Shown: piece after piece, positions 31,429 to 41,609 of the stretch
How the letters are laid out: the number at the start of each line of letters is the position of its first letter
Position numbering within the stretch: the first letter of the stretch is position 1
Assembly (NCBI GenBank): GCA_031002005.1
Contig: JARYHS010008074.1
Coordinates: 11,788,924 to 11,852,923 of the forward strand
Direction of reading: 5' to 3'
Length of the DNA stretch: 64,000 nucleotides
From: Vandiemenella viatica
Taxonomy: Eukaryota; Arthropoda; Insecta; Orthoptera; Morabidae
The notes under the pieces: generated by a model
What the model was told of the DNA's origin: nothing
The model's input: only the letters and a program-made list of their open reading frames with translations
Databases searched by the model: none
Made by a program: the position numbers and the translations under genes

Positions 31429-33495
31429 AGTCAAAGTTTTTATGCACAACAACGTATGATAGTTACGTTAAAAACATCCGTTTAGTTTTAAAATGGACAC
31501 ACCGTGGTCAGAATCGATGTTTTTAAAACGTGAAGTGAAACACTAATTTCCTTACAGTCACTGCCGGAAAAGGACTTGCATTCTTCGGACACCAAAAGAT
31601 TGCTTCTCTGATGTAATATGGTATTGGAATAAATAAAAGGCAAAGTTATCTTGTTCAAGTATAAAAATATGATTACTTCCCTTTTAATTTTGGGACAGTT
31701 CAAGGAGGGTTTAAATTGAATAAGACTTGTCCCCTGGCGGCCGAGAAGTTACGAAATCTGATATAGCCGTGTAATCTGATATGGTCATGAAAAATCCCTG
31801 GAGTGTGTACGTAAATCCATTTACAGGACTTTGGGCGGTAGTCAAGCACTGTGTTGAAGGTGATTAAAATCGGTTGGCCGGTGTCCCTGGCCTCTCAGAC
31901 GAAATTAGTTTATGGTCAACGCATTCGACATTGACAGTGAAGTCTTCCGTCAGTTATTCTATTTAGCACCGTGTTTTAATTTTTATAGTATTTCGTACGC
32001 ATTATTACTGTTCTCACTTCACTCAATCGACGGCAGACGTGTAACTACGTTATTTTTTTTTTTCCAATTCTTCCACTTCCCCCCACCCCCCTCCAATTGG
32101 AGCCTGGTAGACGGATTGATGAAGGGTCACCGGGATCCTACAACACCCAATCCAACAGACCTCTTTCCCCCCAACGCTAGGTAGTTTTTAATTGTTCTTG
32201 TTTATACTATATTCAGCCACTAAAGTCGTATTATATGTTTTTAACTTTACACCTTTAGTACGTATAAACACTCGGTTAAAATTTGACCACTTGATCGCAC
32301 GAGAGAGTTTATATCAGTAATATTTACATAGAGGTCCTGGTAGCCTCTAGTTACAAAAACAAGCGATAGTTGGGGTTTGAACAACGCCAAAAGTTAATGT
32401 TTTGATTAGATTTTAATTTTCTGCTTCACCCCAAGCGAGGTAATTTGACTGTTTCAGGTCGGACCATACGATTCCAAATTCCACAGAAAACTGTTCCGAA
32501 GTTCTTTTTAGGTATGAACAAACTTGTTTAAAAAATTCGTTTCGGGAACCTCCAAACATCTGAACTAGCTCATTCTTTTTCGAATCTTCAATGTACAAAG
32601 ACGACTCCTTGACAGTTCTATAATAGTGAAGGTTCGTAAATTTCAGCGCAATACTACGAAATGAATACTGAAATAAGTGATGTTATCGAATAATACGTTG
32701 AATGTGGCCACAGCACTTGGTATGTGAATATTAAAGAATTTTTAAGCCACTAATATCTACTACTGCTAATTTTGAAACAGATTTTCAGTAAATATCATTT
32801 TTATTAGCGTGATAAAATCCTGATAGGCTCGCTGACGTATAACAGATGGTAAATACACCACAGATACGCACTCGATAAACTCTCTCCAGATGGCTAGTCA
32901 ACAGTAGTGCTAACCCGGGCTTAGAGTAAACTATTACACTCGCAAGGAAAACTTGCAGCATGTACAACAAAAGGAAATTATAGTTTTAGACATTAATTCT
33001 GTGAGTAAACCTTATTTGACCGTGTAACGGGAAGTATGAACAGTTTGTAAGCGCTTATTGGCACACAGTTTCATTGCTTATTTCCAACTTAAACATTACT
33101 GGAAATGGTACACCCGCCAGACCCGTATCAACAAATCGTGAAACTATGAAAACTCGCTGTTTAGCAGCAGATACAGTTTACATATTCGTCGTCAGCGTTA
33201 GTTTAACAGTGCATGACTAGACAGAACGGAAAAATTACATTGTGATGGGAGCAGCCTGGTTTACTCCGAAGTATGAGGTCCTACTTAAAGTACAAAAATG
33301 TTTTGGAAGATTTGAAATCAAATAAGGCAAGAGGAATTTAGTCCTGTAGAACTGCATATATTTGTAGATGGGATCGAAAGGTTGTTTAATTTAACTAAGA
33401 AAACTTCCGTATATTGCGACGCATTTAAAATATATATATATAAATATTATCAACCAAAGAAGCCACAAGCTGACCGCTCACATTCTTCCCGTCCA
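31429..33495. other. 2-kb stretch without recognised features
   Basis: Low-complexity T and C runs near 32050-32095. Otherwise nothing supported. Confidence 0.4.
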
Positions 33496-33640
33496 GCTAT
33501 CCAGGTTTGTTTCCATAACCAGTAGAGTGCCTGGGTGATTCCTTCAAAAGGCCATTACCTAATTCCTTTCCGTTCCTTGTCCACCAGTCCTTTCCCGTCT
33601 CCAATGACCTCTACGTCGACGAGGCGTAATAACAAATAAC
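33496..33640 (+). repeat. SINE 3' part
   Basis: 'ccaggtttgtttccataacc' through 'ccttcaaaaggccattacct', ending 'ctacgtcgacgaggcgtaat'. This is body and tail only. Confidence 0.78.
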
Positions 33641-33649
33641 AAAAAAAAA

Positions 33650-33685
<36 letters not shown>
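33650..33685. repeat. (CA)n microsatellite
   Basis: About 17 CA units directly follow an A-rich SINE tail, a common place for microsatellite birth. Confidence 0.9.
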
Positions 33686-33686
<1 letters not shown>

Positions 33687-34508
33687 GCTGACAGAAGTTA
33701 AAATTATAGGTCAATATCATTGACAGCAATTCATTAAAAATTATTGTCTGCGATAATTTATAGAAATGGAAAGAAATGTGGAAGACAGATTGGGTGAAGA
33801 TAAATTTGCGTTAGTGAAAAATTTGAATAAAGGAGATGCAACCGTGGCGTTTAGATTCACATTGGAAGAACAGGTCAAGAAAACTATTTTTTTCCACGGC
33901 GTTACACGAAAAGATTTTTTCTTAAATCATGTGAAAATATAAAGGTAATTATTTCTAATCTATTTAAGAATCAAATGGCTGTATTGTAGAAAAGCATCAT
34001 TCGAAAAGTGTGTGAAGCGAACTGTCTATTCCCACTAATATTTAACTTACATTCAGTTATCCAGTGAACATGTTCTGGAAATGAAGGGAATCTAGTAGCT
34101 AGTGTAGTTAGTGTAGTGGGTCACATTTTGATAGTTTTCATTTGATTGTTTTGGTTTCAGTAAATTTAAAAAAAAATCGTCCAACCTTAACATCTGTTCC
34201 GGTTTTCCTTGCATTGTCTATCTCTAGTAGTGTTGCCCAAATGCAAGAACAAGACAAGACTTGGCCAGTCTTGGTCTTGGTCTTGCATCAATACACCTGG
34301 TCTTGGTCTTGGTCTTGGTCTTGCAGCAAGAGTCTCGCAAGTCTTGCAATTACCTATTAGCCTGTCGCTATTTATTAAACGTTACTTTAGATATTAGAAC
34401 AACGCAACAGAATGGGTATATTTTAAGCTTGAATTAACATAGCCATGGTAAAGACCAACCAAATTAATAAATGTCTAAACATTTCATGAGAAATTCAAAA
34501 AATCAACT
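33686..34508. other. Spacer with a (GGTCTT)n patch
   Basis: 34241-34350 has 'ggtctt' repeated in two blocks, flanked by inverse 'gcaagaacaagacaagac' and 'gtcttgcagcaagagtctcg'. This suggests a small hairpin or MITE remnant. No gene was recognised. Confidence 0.45.
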
Positions 34509-34590
34509 GACACCAGTTGGGGTTTGAACCCACGACCTAAGCGATCAGTGGCGATGCTCTAACTAACCAACTGAGCTATCAACTGTGTCC
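34509..34590 (-). repeat. tRNA-like sequence, probably a pseudo-tRNA or SINE head
   Basis: The minus strand reads 'gttgatagctcagttggtta' (D arm with A box) and 'gtcgtgggttcaaaccccaac' (T arm with B box GGTTCAAAC), enclosed by GACAC and GTGTC. The D loop has a 4-nt duplication ('ttagttag'), and the anticodon and acceptor stems do not pair properly. A functional tRNA is therefore unlikely. Confidence 0.55.
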
Positions 34591-35240
34591 CGCGGGAGTC
34601 AGTCTGTTTCTTAATTAACTTTTACATTTAATAATCTTCAATGTACTAAAACATGGTTTACACAGATAGAAAACAAATTAATGACATTAACTTGACTGTA
34701 TTTTTAAAGAACATTATCTGTCTAGAAAGAGATTGATAGACCCTCACCTTATATGAAATGGAATAAAATAATTATACAATTTACTGAATTTACCATTTAT
34801 TTCAATAAAAATACAACACAAATAATGAAATTACAGAACAGTACACAATAGCTGACATTACTGTTACTTTATATTAATTCTTTTGTGAATATATAAATGC
34901 AGTAAAAGAAAAGGATTGTGAAGCGAGTCTTCTTCATTATTTGTAGTGTCCTGCATTTCGCTCCTATGTAGCTTCCATAATAATAGGGAACATGCAGTTA
35001 TAATAATTATGGGTATTTTGTCATTAAAATGTTAAAAAAATATAAAACAAAGACTGCAGCAACATTTTAATTTTGGTTAATATTGATTTTTTACAATAAT
35101 TTCGATTTGAAGTTACTTGAAACGGAACGTATTTTAAAACACCAATCAACGTCTAGTGACGTCACTACTGTTATGACAGCTTATTGTTGTCAAAGAGAAC
35201 ATTGTTTTATTGAGAAAATTATTTGTATTTTTCAATAAAA
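34591..35240. other. AT-rich spacer
   Basis: Nothing recognised. A 'gtgacgtcac' palindrome occurs near 35156. Confidence 0.35.
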
Positions 35241-35970
35241 ATGGAAGTCAGATTTATAAAAGCGGACTCCAGGAATTTACCGAAAGTCAGTGTAGATATG
35301 GTCGTAATTTTTTTTGTCGAAAGTGCTGAGTATTCAAGTGTAGAAATGAAAGGGACTAAACTACTATGGTACGTATAAATCGCATTGAATTTTCCTATTT
35401 CGTTTAGCAGCTTCTATACATAGCTCTTATTTCAGCTCAACAAGGGAATCTTATGGCGATAATGCAATCGGCTATGTCCAAATTAAAAGAGATGGCGAAT
35501 TGTGTATAGTAAAAAAGTAGAGTTACACCGGAGCATAAAGTTCGCAAAGAAGGTTATCATGTTACAGCCATTATAAATGAAAGGGAAGGTTTAGTCCAGT
35601 CCTGCCAATGCGAAGTTTGTGCCACTTCTGAAGGTAAAGTTTGTATGTTATTGATGGCCTATAAAATGTCATGCGGACAAATGGGGAGCAGAAAACTCTC
35701 ATCGTCTCGCCAGAGAGTTCAGTTGTTCTGTGCTCTCACCACACCCCTAATTTAGCACATTATTATCACTAAAATCTTATTCCAGGTGGGTGTAAGCATG
35801 CTGCTGCACTCTTGCTATGGTTACACAGAAGATCTGAGTAGCCTGCGCTTACATCTATAACATGTTACTGGAAGAAATCAAATTTATCTAAATGTGCTTC
35901 TGGAAAATCTTTTATAAAAGCCAAAGAAATAGGTCACATTCCTGTCACTAGTAGGGAGGACTTGTCTTTC
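35241..35970 (+). pseudogene. SWIM zinc-finger protein pseudogene (YqaJ-exonuclease-associated arthropod family)
   Basis: Exon 1 from ATG 35241 reads MEVRFIKADSRNLPKVSVDM and ends near 35369 at GTACGT. Exon 2 starts after 'cttatttcag' with STRESYGDNAIGYVQIKRDG. A one-base insertion near 35519 shifts the frame, which then gives TPEHKVRKEGYHV and QSCQCEVCATSEG. After a second intron (GTAAAG to TTCCAG) come GGCKHAAALLLWLHRRSE, a stop, and CYWKKSNLSK with FIKAKEI. CxC...CxH is the SWIM zinc finger. The order matches a large arthropod family often joined to YqaJ-type nuclease domains. The frameshift and stop make it a pseudogene. Similarity ends where the inverted-terminus element begins, and no continuation was found beyond 39837. 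Confidence 0.82.
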
Positions 35971-36043
35971 CTGGGACAAAAGATCTTAAGCCGGACCCGG
36001 AAGAGACTCCACTCGTCCGCGTGACGTCACAGTTGGATGGCGG
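35971..36043 (+). repeat. Left terminal inverted repeat
   Basis: It matches the inverse of 39765-39837. It contains GTGACGTCAC at its inner part and 'ggcttaagatctttt' in inverse. Confidence 0.9.
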
Positions 36044-36298
36044 GAAATTCTAATGGACCAATGGCGGCCAAGGTCGTATGACGTCACACGTTAGTTCTTT
36101 GGCCGGCCACACAGATGGCGGCAGAAGTCGGGCTTTGACGTCACACGTTAGTTCCCCGATCTGCGGATAGATGGCGCTGCACCGTTAGTTCACAGATCCG
36201 CTGGCAGATGGCGGGCTTGCGCTGCACAGTTAGTTCGCCGATCCGCTGGCAGATGGCAGCCCCCGTTAGTTCTTTGGCTCACTGGTAGGTGGCGTGGT
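36044..36298. repeat. Subterminal ~50-60 bp repeats
   Basis: 'cgttagttc.....gatccgctggcagatggcgg' recurs about five times in varied form, with 'tgacgtcacacgttagttc' at about 36080 and 36140. TGACGTCA palindromes are possible CREB/ATF-type sites. Confidence 0.75.
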
Positions 36299-36585
36299 AT
36301 GTATCATTTTGGTCTCCGACAAATATTTGGAATGCGGACGTCAGACAAAACTATGGATTCGTCTATCACTTTAGTTCCTAGTGGTCGTCGGGTGTTGCGT
36401 ATACCAATTCCACCTTTACCGAGTAACTTAAATATAATTAAAGTCTTATCTTCGAGGAGTTTAAATGGACCCATTGGTTTAAGTAGACAATGGACGATTA
36501 GTTCATCCATTAATCGGGAAATCGAGTATGATGTCACGAATCCACTTCCTCTCAGATGTATACTGTTTGATACAGAAGTGGGTGT

Positions 36586-36667
36586 TGACGTCACTGCCGG
36601 AGTATAAAGGCCATCACACCAGCCAGCTAGCCCTCAGTTCCCGGTCGGCGATCGTCAAGTCCAGTTC
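36586..36667 (+). promoter_or_regulatory. Core promoter of the unknown gene: CRE, TATA, Inr, DPE
   Basis: TGACGTCA lies at 36586-36593, TATAAAG at 36603-36609 and initiator TCAGTT at 36634-36639 (A+1 = 36636). AGTTC at 36663-36667 is exactly at +28, matching the arthropod downstream promoter element RGWYV. The gene's ATG follows at +36. The order and spacing are close to textbook for arthropod RNA polymerase II promoters. Confidence 0.65.
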
Positions 36668-36670
36668 ACT

Positions 36671-37366
36671 ATGGCTAGTGAGGTTCTCCTGTTTTCAACA
36701 TGCTACAAGTTAAACAGCAGTGACACCAAGCGTATCACTGTTGGTTTGTCACCTAAACTGGAATTTAATCCAGTAGTTGTACTCGAAAAAGTTGGGAACA
36801 ATAAAGTCACTCTCACACATGAAGAGTGGGATGTACTGAGACAGATGGTCTATACAATTGGTGGCTTTTTCAACAACACTGAGCATCTGCAAACGAGTGT
36901 CTCGCTCGGCAACCACACCATCTCTTCCCGAACAGTGGCTGGAGCGAAAACTATATGGTTTTACAACAATGCTGTGCCTGCCTATGGTGTGTTTCTCGGC
37001 GAATCAACATGGGACAACATGGTCGACGCCCTGCCAGCAGTGACCGGCGCCATCAACACCATGAAGCCCTGGAGTTATCAAGTTACCAAGTACTACAACG
37101 AGTTTGTGAATACGTTATCAGTGAAAGTGATTCGTGACTTCCCCCGTTGTTCTGTGAATGGCCTGATAGATTTGCATTTGATAGTGTACATGTCAATGAA
37201 GTGTCATACAGCCCCTGTTCAACACTAGTCTATGAACGTTTAAAGTTAGAAATTAAAGCATATAAAAAACTGTTAGTGTATGACTATGTTAAGCGCAAAG
37301 TTGAGCAAGATTTAAAAGGAACTGATGTATTTAGCAGAGGCGGTGATGACGTATGCGGTAATAATT
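36671..37366 (+). CDS. Unknown protein of the inverted-terminus element, copy 1, with frame change
   Basis: The frame opens at ATG 36671 (MASEVLLFSTCYKLNSSDTK) and runs 185 codons to 37228. From about 37147 a second frame, -1 relative to the first, is open into the gap. It carries sequence paralogous to copy 2 (DSVHVNEVSYSPCSTLVYER, KKLLVYDYVKRKVEQ), so the true protein probably crosses frames. This could be a mutation, a sequencing error or programmed shifting; no standard slippery site is present. A segment LEFNPVVVLEKVGNNKVTL followed by THEEWDVL is vaguely like single-strand DNA-binding PC4 folds, but this is speculation. Family members: a broken copy at 8446-8783 and copy 2 at 38431. No signal peptide or membrane segment is seen. 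Confidence 0.72.
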
Positions 37367-38366
37367 NNNNNNNNNNNNNNNNNNNNNNNNNNNNNNNNNN
37401 NNNNNNNNNNNNNNNNNNNNNNNNNNNNNNNNNNNNNNNNNNNNNNNNNNNNNNNNNNNNNNNNNNNNNNNNNNNNNNNNNNNNNNNNNNNNNNNNNNNN
37501 NNNNNNNNNNNNNNNNNNNNNNNNNNNNNNNNNNNNNNNNNNNNNNNNNNNNNNNNNNNNNNNNNNNNNNNNNNNNNNNNNNNNNNNNNNNNNNNNNNNN
37601 NNNNNNNNNNNNNNNNNNNNNNNNNNNNNNNNNNNNNNNNNNNNNNNNNNNNNNNNNNNNNNNNNNNNNNNNNNNNNNNNNNNNNNNNNNNNNNNNNNNN
37701 NNNNNNNNNNNNNNNNNNNNNNNNNNNNNNNNNNNNNNNNNNNNNNNNNNNNNNNNNNNNNNNNNNNNNNNNNNNNNNNNNNNNNNNNNNNNNNNNNNNN
37801 NNNNNNNNNNNNNNNNNNNNNNNNNNNNNNNNNNNNNNNNNNNNNNNNNNNNNNNNNNNNNNNNNNNNNNNNNNNNNNNNNNNNNNNNNNNNNNNNNNNN
37901 NNNNNNNNNNNNNNNNNNNNNNNNNNNNNNNNNNNNNNNNNNNNNNNNNNNNNNNNNNNNNNNNNNNNNNNNNNNNNNNNNNNNNNNNNNNNNNNNNNNN
38001 NNNNNNNNNNNNNNNNNNNNNNNNNNNNNNNNNNNNNNNNNNNNNNNNNNNNNNNNNNNNNNNNNNNNNNNNNNNNNNNNNNNNNNNNNNNNNNNNNNNN
38101 NNNNNNNNNNNNNNNNNNNNNNNNNNNNNNNNNNNNNNNNNNNNNNNNNNNNNNNNNNNNNNNNNNNNNNNNNNNNNNNNNNNNNNNNNNNNNNNNNNNN
38201 NNNNNNNNNNNNNNNNNNNNNNNNNNNNNNNNNNNNNNNNNNNNNNNNNNNNNNNNNNNNNNNNNNNNNNNNNNNNNNNNNNNNNNNNNNNNNNNNNNNN
38301 NNNNNNNNNNNNNNNNNNNNNNNNNNNNNNNNNNNNNNNNNNNNNNNNNNNNNNNNNNNNNNNNNN
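37367..38366. other. Assembly gap (1,000 N)
   Basis: A placeholder-size gap inside the inverted-terminus element. It hides the end of copy 1 and the start of copy 2. Confidence 0.98.
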
Positions 38367-38430
38367 GACGTACAGTCGAACCCATCTCCTCCCCAATACT
38401 GATTCTAGATTCATAGGCGATTCGTCTTAA

Positions 38431-38715
38431 AGGAACCTCATCAGTGCGCAGCCCGCAGTGACCGGCGTCTTGATCGTTAAGAAGAAGTAGGGCTACCTAG
38501 TTTCGAGATATACAGAGTTTGTGGACATTTTAGCTAGCAAAGTGCTAAGTGCAAAAACTGATTGATATGCATATTAATAATGTTCGTGTAGCTCAATGGA
38601 CTCCCAGTTCATCATTCAACTACACGCTTCTAAGAAAATAACTTATTGCTTATAATAATTTACTAATATCTGATGAGGTTAATATAGTAATTAAAAAATT
38701 TGGGTGTTGATGGTA
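38431..38715 (+). pseudogene. Second paralogue of the unknown gene, 3' half, decayed
   Basis: It reads NLISAQPAVTGVLIV against NMVDALPAVTGAINT in copy 1. After one stop it gives RYTEFVDILASKV against KYYNEFVNTLSVKV. In a shifted frame it gives HINNVRVAQWTPSSSFNYTL against HVNEVSYSPCSTLVYERL, then LIAYNNLLISDEVNIVIKKF against KKLLVYDYVKRKVEQDL. The order and spacing agree with copy 1 from about residue 118 to the end. NLISAQ also matches the 3' edge of the fragment at 8444. AATAAA at 38734-38739 would serve as polyadenylation signal. Stops and a shift suggest decay. Confidence 0.75.
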
Positions 38716-39384
38716 CTACTTGTACGTGAGAAGAATAAATAAAAACATATCGTATTTAATTCATTTTTGTTTCATTTCATCCACCACACAATACAAAATA
38801 AATATATCATATTGTTGTTTTGTATGTTAATGTTGGTACTGTAGGATGGTCTCAAGAATAACTTTGTCTGACCAATCAGAGGATATCAGCTCAGTGTTAT
38901 AGATCAAAAAGTGGTGACAGTCTGCTAAAAAGTTATTTTTAGAAGTTAATTTTTGGTACCTAAGCAATTAATTAATTATAATAGTTTGATATATCAACAA
39001 CACATTACAAAATGCTAGGGAAAAAATACAGGTTTGGCAATAACAATTGTCAACAGCAAGCAACCGCTCTCACATTCGAATCCCCCACCCTTTATTAATT
39101 TTGACTATGTGAACTGCAGAGTATCCATGGTAATGCCATTATCACATTATAACAAAAAAATTACGCTTTTGAAACGAGTGTATCTTACTTTTAATTCAGT
39201 TACAGTAAATCAAACAGGTTATACACTCTCTCAGTATGGAAACTAAAATTTTGATTTTCGTTTTGAAAATGCGTAACATAACACGATCAGACGATGTATT
39301 TGCATATTTTAGAGTGATTCGCATCAGAATTTATACTCTGTCACGAAAGGCAAATTGTGTTGTGGAATGTAGGCCCAGTCCGAT

Positions 39385-39545
39385 CACACCAGGAATAGAG
39401 CATAACGGGAGCCAACGCGTCACCCACGCCGAGTTACAATACACCCGGAAATATCGCTGCGCTAGGAAAGTACGCACTCCAGGAATAGCTTATAACGGTA
39501 CCCGTTGCTCACCGACGCGTCATGTGTGGCGCGCGCTGGGAATAG
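39385..39545. repeat. Right-side internal repeats of the element
   Basis: 'caccaggaatagagcataacgg' and 'ctccaggaatagcttataacgg', then 'gcgctgggaatagaaac', spaced about 60-100 bp. The open frame across them (39236-39643) is probably fortuitous. Confidence 0.5.
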
Positions 39546-39764
39546 AAACAACCGTTGTCGCCTGCGGGGTTGTGCGTCCGACTAAGCTCCACAGAATACT
39601 CAGATTCAGGTTACGCGAGCCATGGAATGTCTGCGCAGATTGAGGTTTGTGCTTCCATCTGGGCGGTCGATCAAGGAACTATCGTTTGCGCAAACGCGGC
39701 CGGTGCTGCCCCCCTAGCGGCCACCAAATGAACTAATCTTGTGACGTGAACGCTGATTGGCCGT

Positions 39765-39837
39765 CCGCCATGCAACTGTGACGTCACGCGGACGAGTGGA
39801 GTCTCTTCCGGGGCCGGCTTAAGATCTTTTGTCCCAG
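39765..39837 (-). repeat. Right terminal inverted repeat
   Basis: The inverse of 35971-36043, with GTGACGTCAC and ending CTTTTGTCCCAG. Confidence 0.9.
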
Positions 39838-39854
39838 AAAACAGGTCTTATTAC

Positions 39855-40082
39855 TACTCCGGGCCTGTGCCCCCGATGGGGGCTCCTCTGCTAGAGTGTC
39901 TAATTAAATAGAAATAAAACTTTAAAAATCTTGCTTAAAAAGGTGTAATTTGATTTTTTTGCCTTAAAATTTAAAAGTTTTTAAAAGTTTAATATAAATA
40001 ATTTTGTTTGGGGGGGGGGACGAGGGGGGATAAGAATCCTTACCCGGTGCCCGAAAATCTTAGCGCCCTGGCGAATGCCCCT
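39855..40082. repeat. G-rich MITE-like sequence, inverse copy
   Basis: The reverse strand of 40020-40082 reads 'caggggcattcgccagggcg' and 'ttcgggcaccgggtaaggat', matching the start of the 10625 element. It lies directly beside the inverted-terminus element. Confidence 0.45.
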
Positions 40083-40399
40083 GACCACTATTTTCAATCT
40101 TATCACATCCCAGCTCTTCCCCCCTGCAGGCAGCTGTGTCAATTGCGTGGAGGTCAATATTAAGAAATACCCTTAAAACCAGGAGTTTCGTCACAAAGTG
40201 AAATATTCACAATAAAATATACAATTTATTATTGACAATGTATTTCACAATAAAAAGATAGGCTTAAATACAAGTATTATTTATTTTAAATAATTACATT
40301 GTAAACAAACAAACATAAAGTGAGAAACTAAGAAGAAAAAATACAATTCTGAATGCGAAAAATTATTTTTATGAGCTGGAAATCTTTTCATATGCATCT

Positions 40400-40665
40400 C
40401 TTAGTACACCGGAAGTAGTGGCCGTCGGATGCGGTGGAAATCAATTTTTCTTCACGGCCATGTCGCTGTGTCGGGCGACAATTCTGTGATTTTGTGCAAC
40501 TGTGTCGCTCGTCGCCGCGACAAAGGCTGCGGCCCGGCGACGGATCGCTTTGTGTGTGACCGCCCCGATTCAAAACTGTGAATTACAGCAATAGCGACGT
40601 CGCGCCGCGACACAATATCGCGTGTCGTTGTCGCTTGTCGCGTTCTGTGTGGCCGGGCCTTAAGC
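40400..40665. repeat. GC-rich DNA-transposon-like remnant
   Basis: The right edge, read inversely, is 'ttaaggcccggccacacagaacgcgacaag', a style of terminus seen in PIF/Harbinger-like elements with a TTA duplication. The interior repeats 'gtcgc.gcgacaca'. The left edge was not delimited. Confidence 0.4.
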
Positions 40666-40946
40666 GGGGAACTTTGTATCGTTGCTGATGTTTTTTCTGC
40701 CAATCCATCTCGCTAGCACGTAACAATAAGCTAAACATGTATTTCGTCGAGTCTGAAGCGAATAACGTACTAAAATTTTGAAAAATTATGCTGTACGGGA
40801 AGTTTCATAGAAATAGAGGGGAAAAAATAATTCTACCTCAGCTTGTGGGTTATCAATATTTACTGGTGATTAAGTAGAAAGGAAGGTACTGGACAGTGTA
40901 CTAGTAGCGTAAAAGTTGTCAACTTTGGACCATTTGTGTTACTGCA

Positions 40947-41267
40947 TCCACCTAAAAAAAAAAAGTGTTAGCTAGGAGATTTGTTCCCAACATCTGCCAG
41001 AACTTAAGACGGATACTATAAACACTCACATCTAATTTACTTAAGTTGTGGATAAGTTGTGGATAAGTTGTGGATAAGTTGTGGATAAGTTGTGGATAAG
41101 TTGTGGATAAGTTGTGGATAAGTTGTGGATAAGTTGTGGATAAGTTGTGGATAAGTTGTGGATAAGTTGTGGATAAGTTGTGGATAAGTTGTGGATAAGT
41201 TGTGGATAAGTTGTGGATAAGTTGTGGATAAGTTGGGATAAAATATGCAAAAGTTTTTTTAGGTGGA
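40947..41267. mobile_element. Inverted-repeat unit containing an 11-bp minisatellite
   Basis: TCCACCTAAAAAAA at 40947 is inverted as TTTTTTTAGGTGGA ending at 41267. Between them, 41046-41232 is TTGTGGATAAG repeated 17 times without a mismatch, then one degenerate unit. The structure resembles MITEs or Helentron-type elements with an internal tandem core. Frames across it are repeat artefacts. Confidence 0.75.
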
Positions 41268-41609
41268 GGGGGGGGGGGTTCTTTTGCCATACACTAAAGT
41301 AATTTTATATAAAAATTGTCAAAGTTCAAATCTCATTGTATTCTAAAGCTAATAAATTTGAATGTAACTGAACGACACCATTAGAAGTAAGCGCGCAAGG
41401 TATAGCGGCAATACGTACCTGGAATTAGTCGCTTTAATTTTTGTGTCCAGTCGCATGCAAACACGAAACCCTAAATGAGTGACGCTACACTCTCACTTGC
41501 CCGGTTTTTAGTTCATGTCTAACGTAATTTTATGTTTTTCAGAACGGGGAGTCGGTTTCTTTTTAATTTCAACATTGTAACTACATACTACTTAGATGTT
41601 AGAGAACCG

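Larger units (their letters stand above)
35971..39837 (+). mobile_element. 3.9-kb unclassified element with ~73-bp inverted termini
   Basis: 35971-36043 is the inverse of 39765-39837 with about two mismatches (start CTGGGACAAAAGATCTTAAG, and the CRE palindrome GTGACGTCAC near the inner end). A weaker inverse match extends about 12 bp outward, and no target duplication was found. Inside are ~60-bp subterminal repeats on the left (36050-36295), an unknown gene at 36671, an N gap, the 3' half of a paralogous gene at 38431-38715, and repeated 'ccaggaatag..cataacgg' blocks on the right (39385-39545). No transposase, integrase or polymerase motif is visible, but about 1 kb is hidden. It could be a DNA transposon, an integrated virus-like element, or a non-autonomous passenger. 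Confidence 0.8.

Noticed and set aside
36299..36607. 102-codon frame (and a 96-codon antisense frame) upstream of the unknown gene.
   Set aside because: It ends inside the TATA box of the next gene and has no recognised similarity or second copy. Possibly coding, but not supported.
37147..38430. Long frames across the second N gap.
   Set aside because: The same artefact. Only the flanking residues are informative.
39236..39643. 135-codon frame near the right TIR.
   Set aside because: It runs over internal repeats and lacks a promoter or homologue in view.
41046..41232. Each repeat unit on the reverse strand contains TTATCCACA, identical to the bacterial DnaA box.
   Set aside because: The surroundings are arthropod DNA with no bacterial genes. 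It is a perfect tandem minisatellite, so the match is chance multiplied by 17.
41046..41232. Regular repeats suggestive of CRISPR.
   Set aside because: Units are contiguous 11-mers with no spacers, in eukaryotic DNA.
40952..41290. Protein of repeated STTYPQLIHN units.
   Set aside because: Translation of the 11-bp minisatellite.
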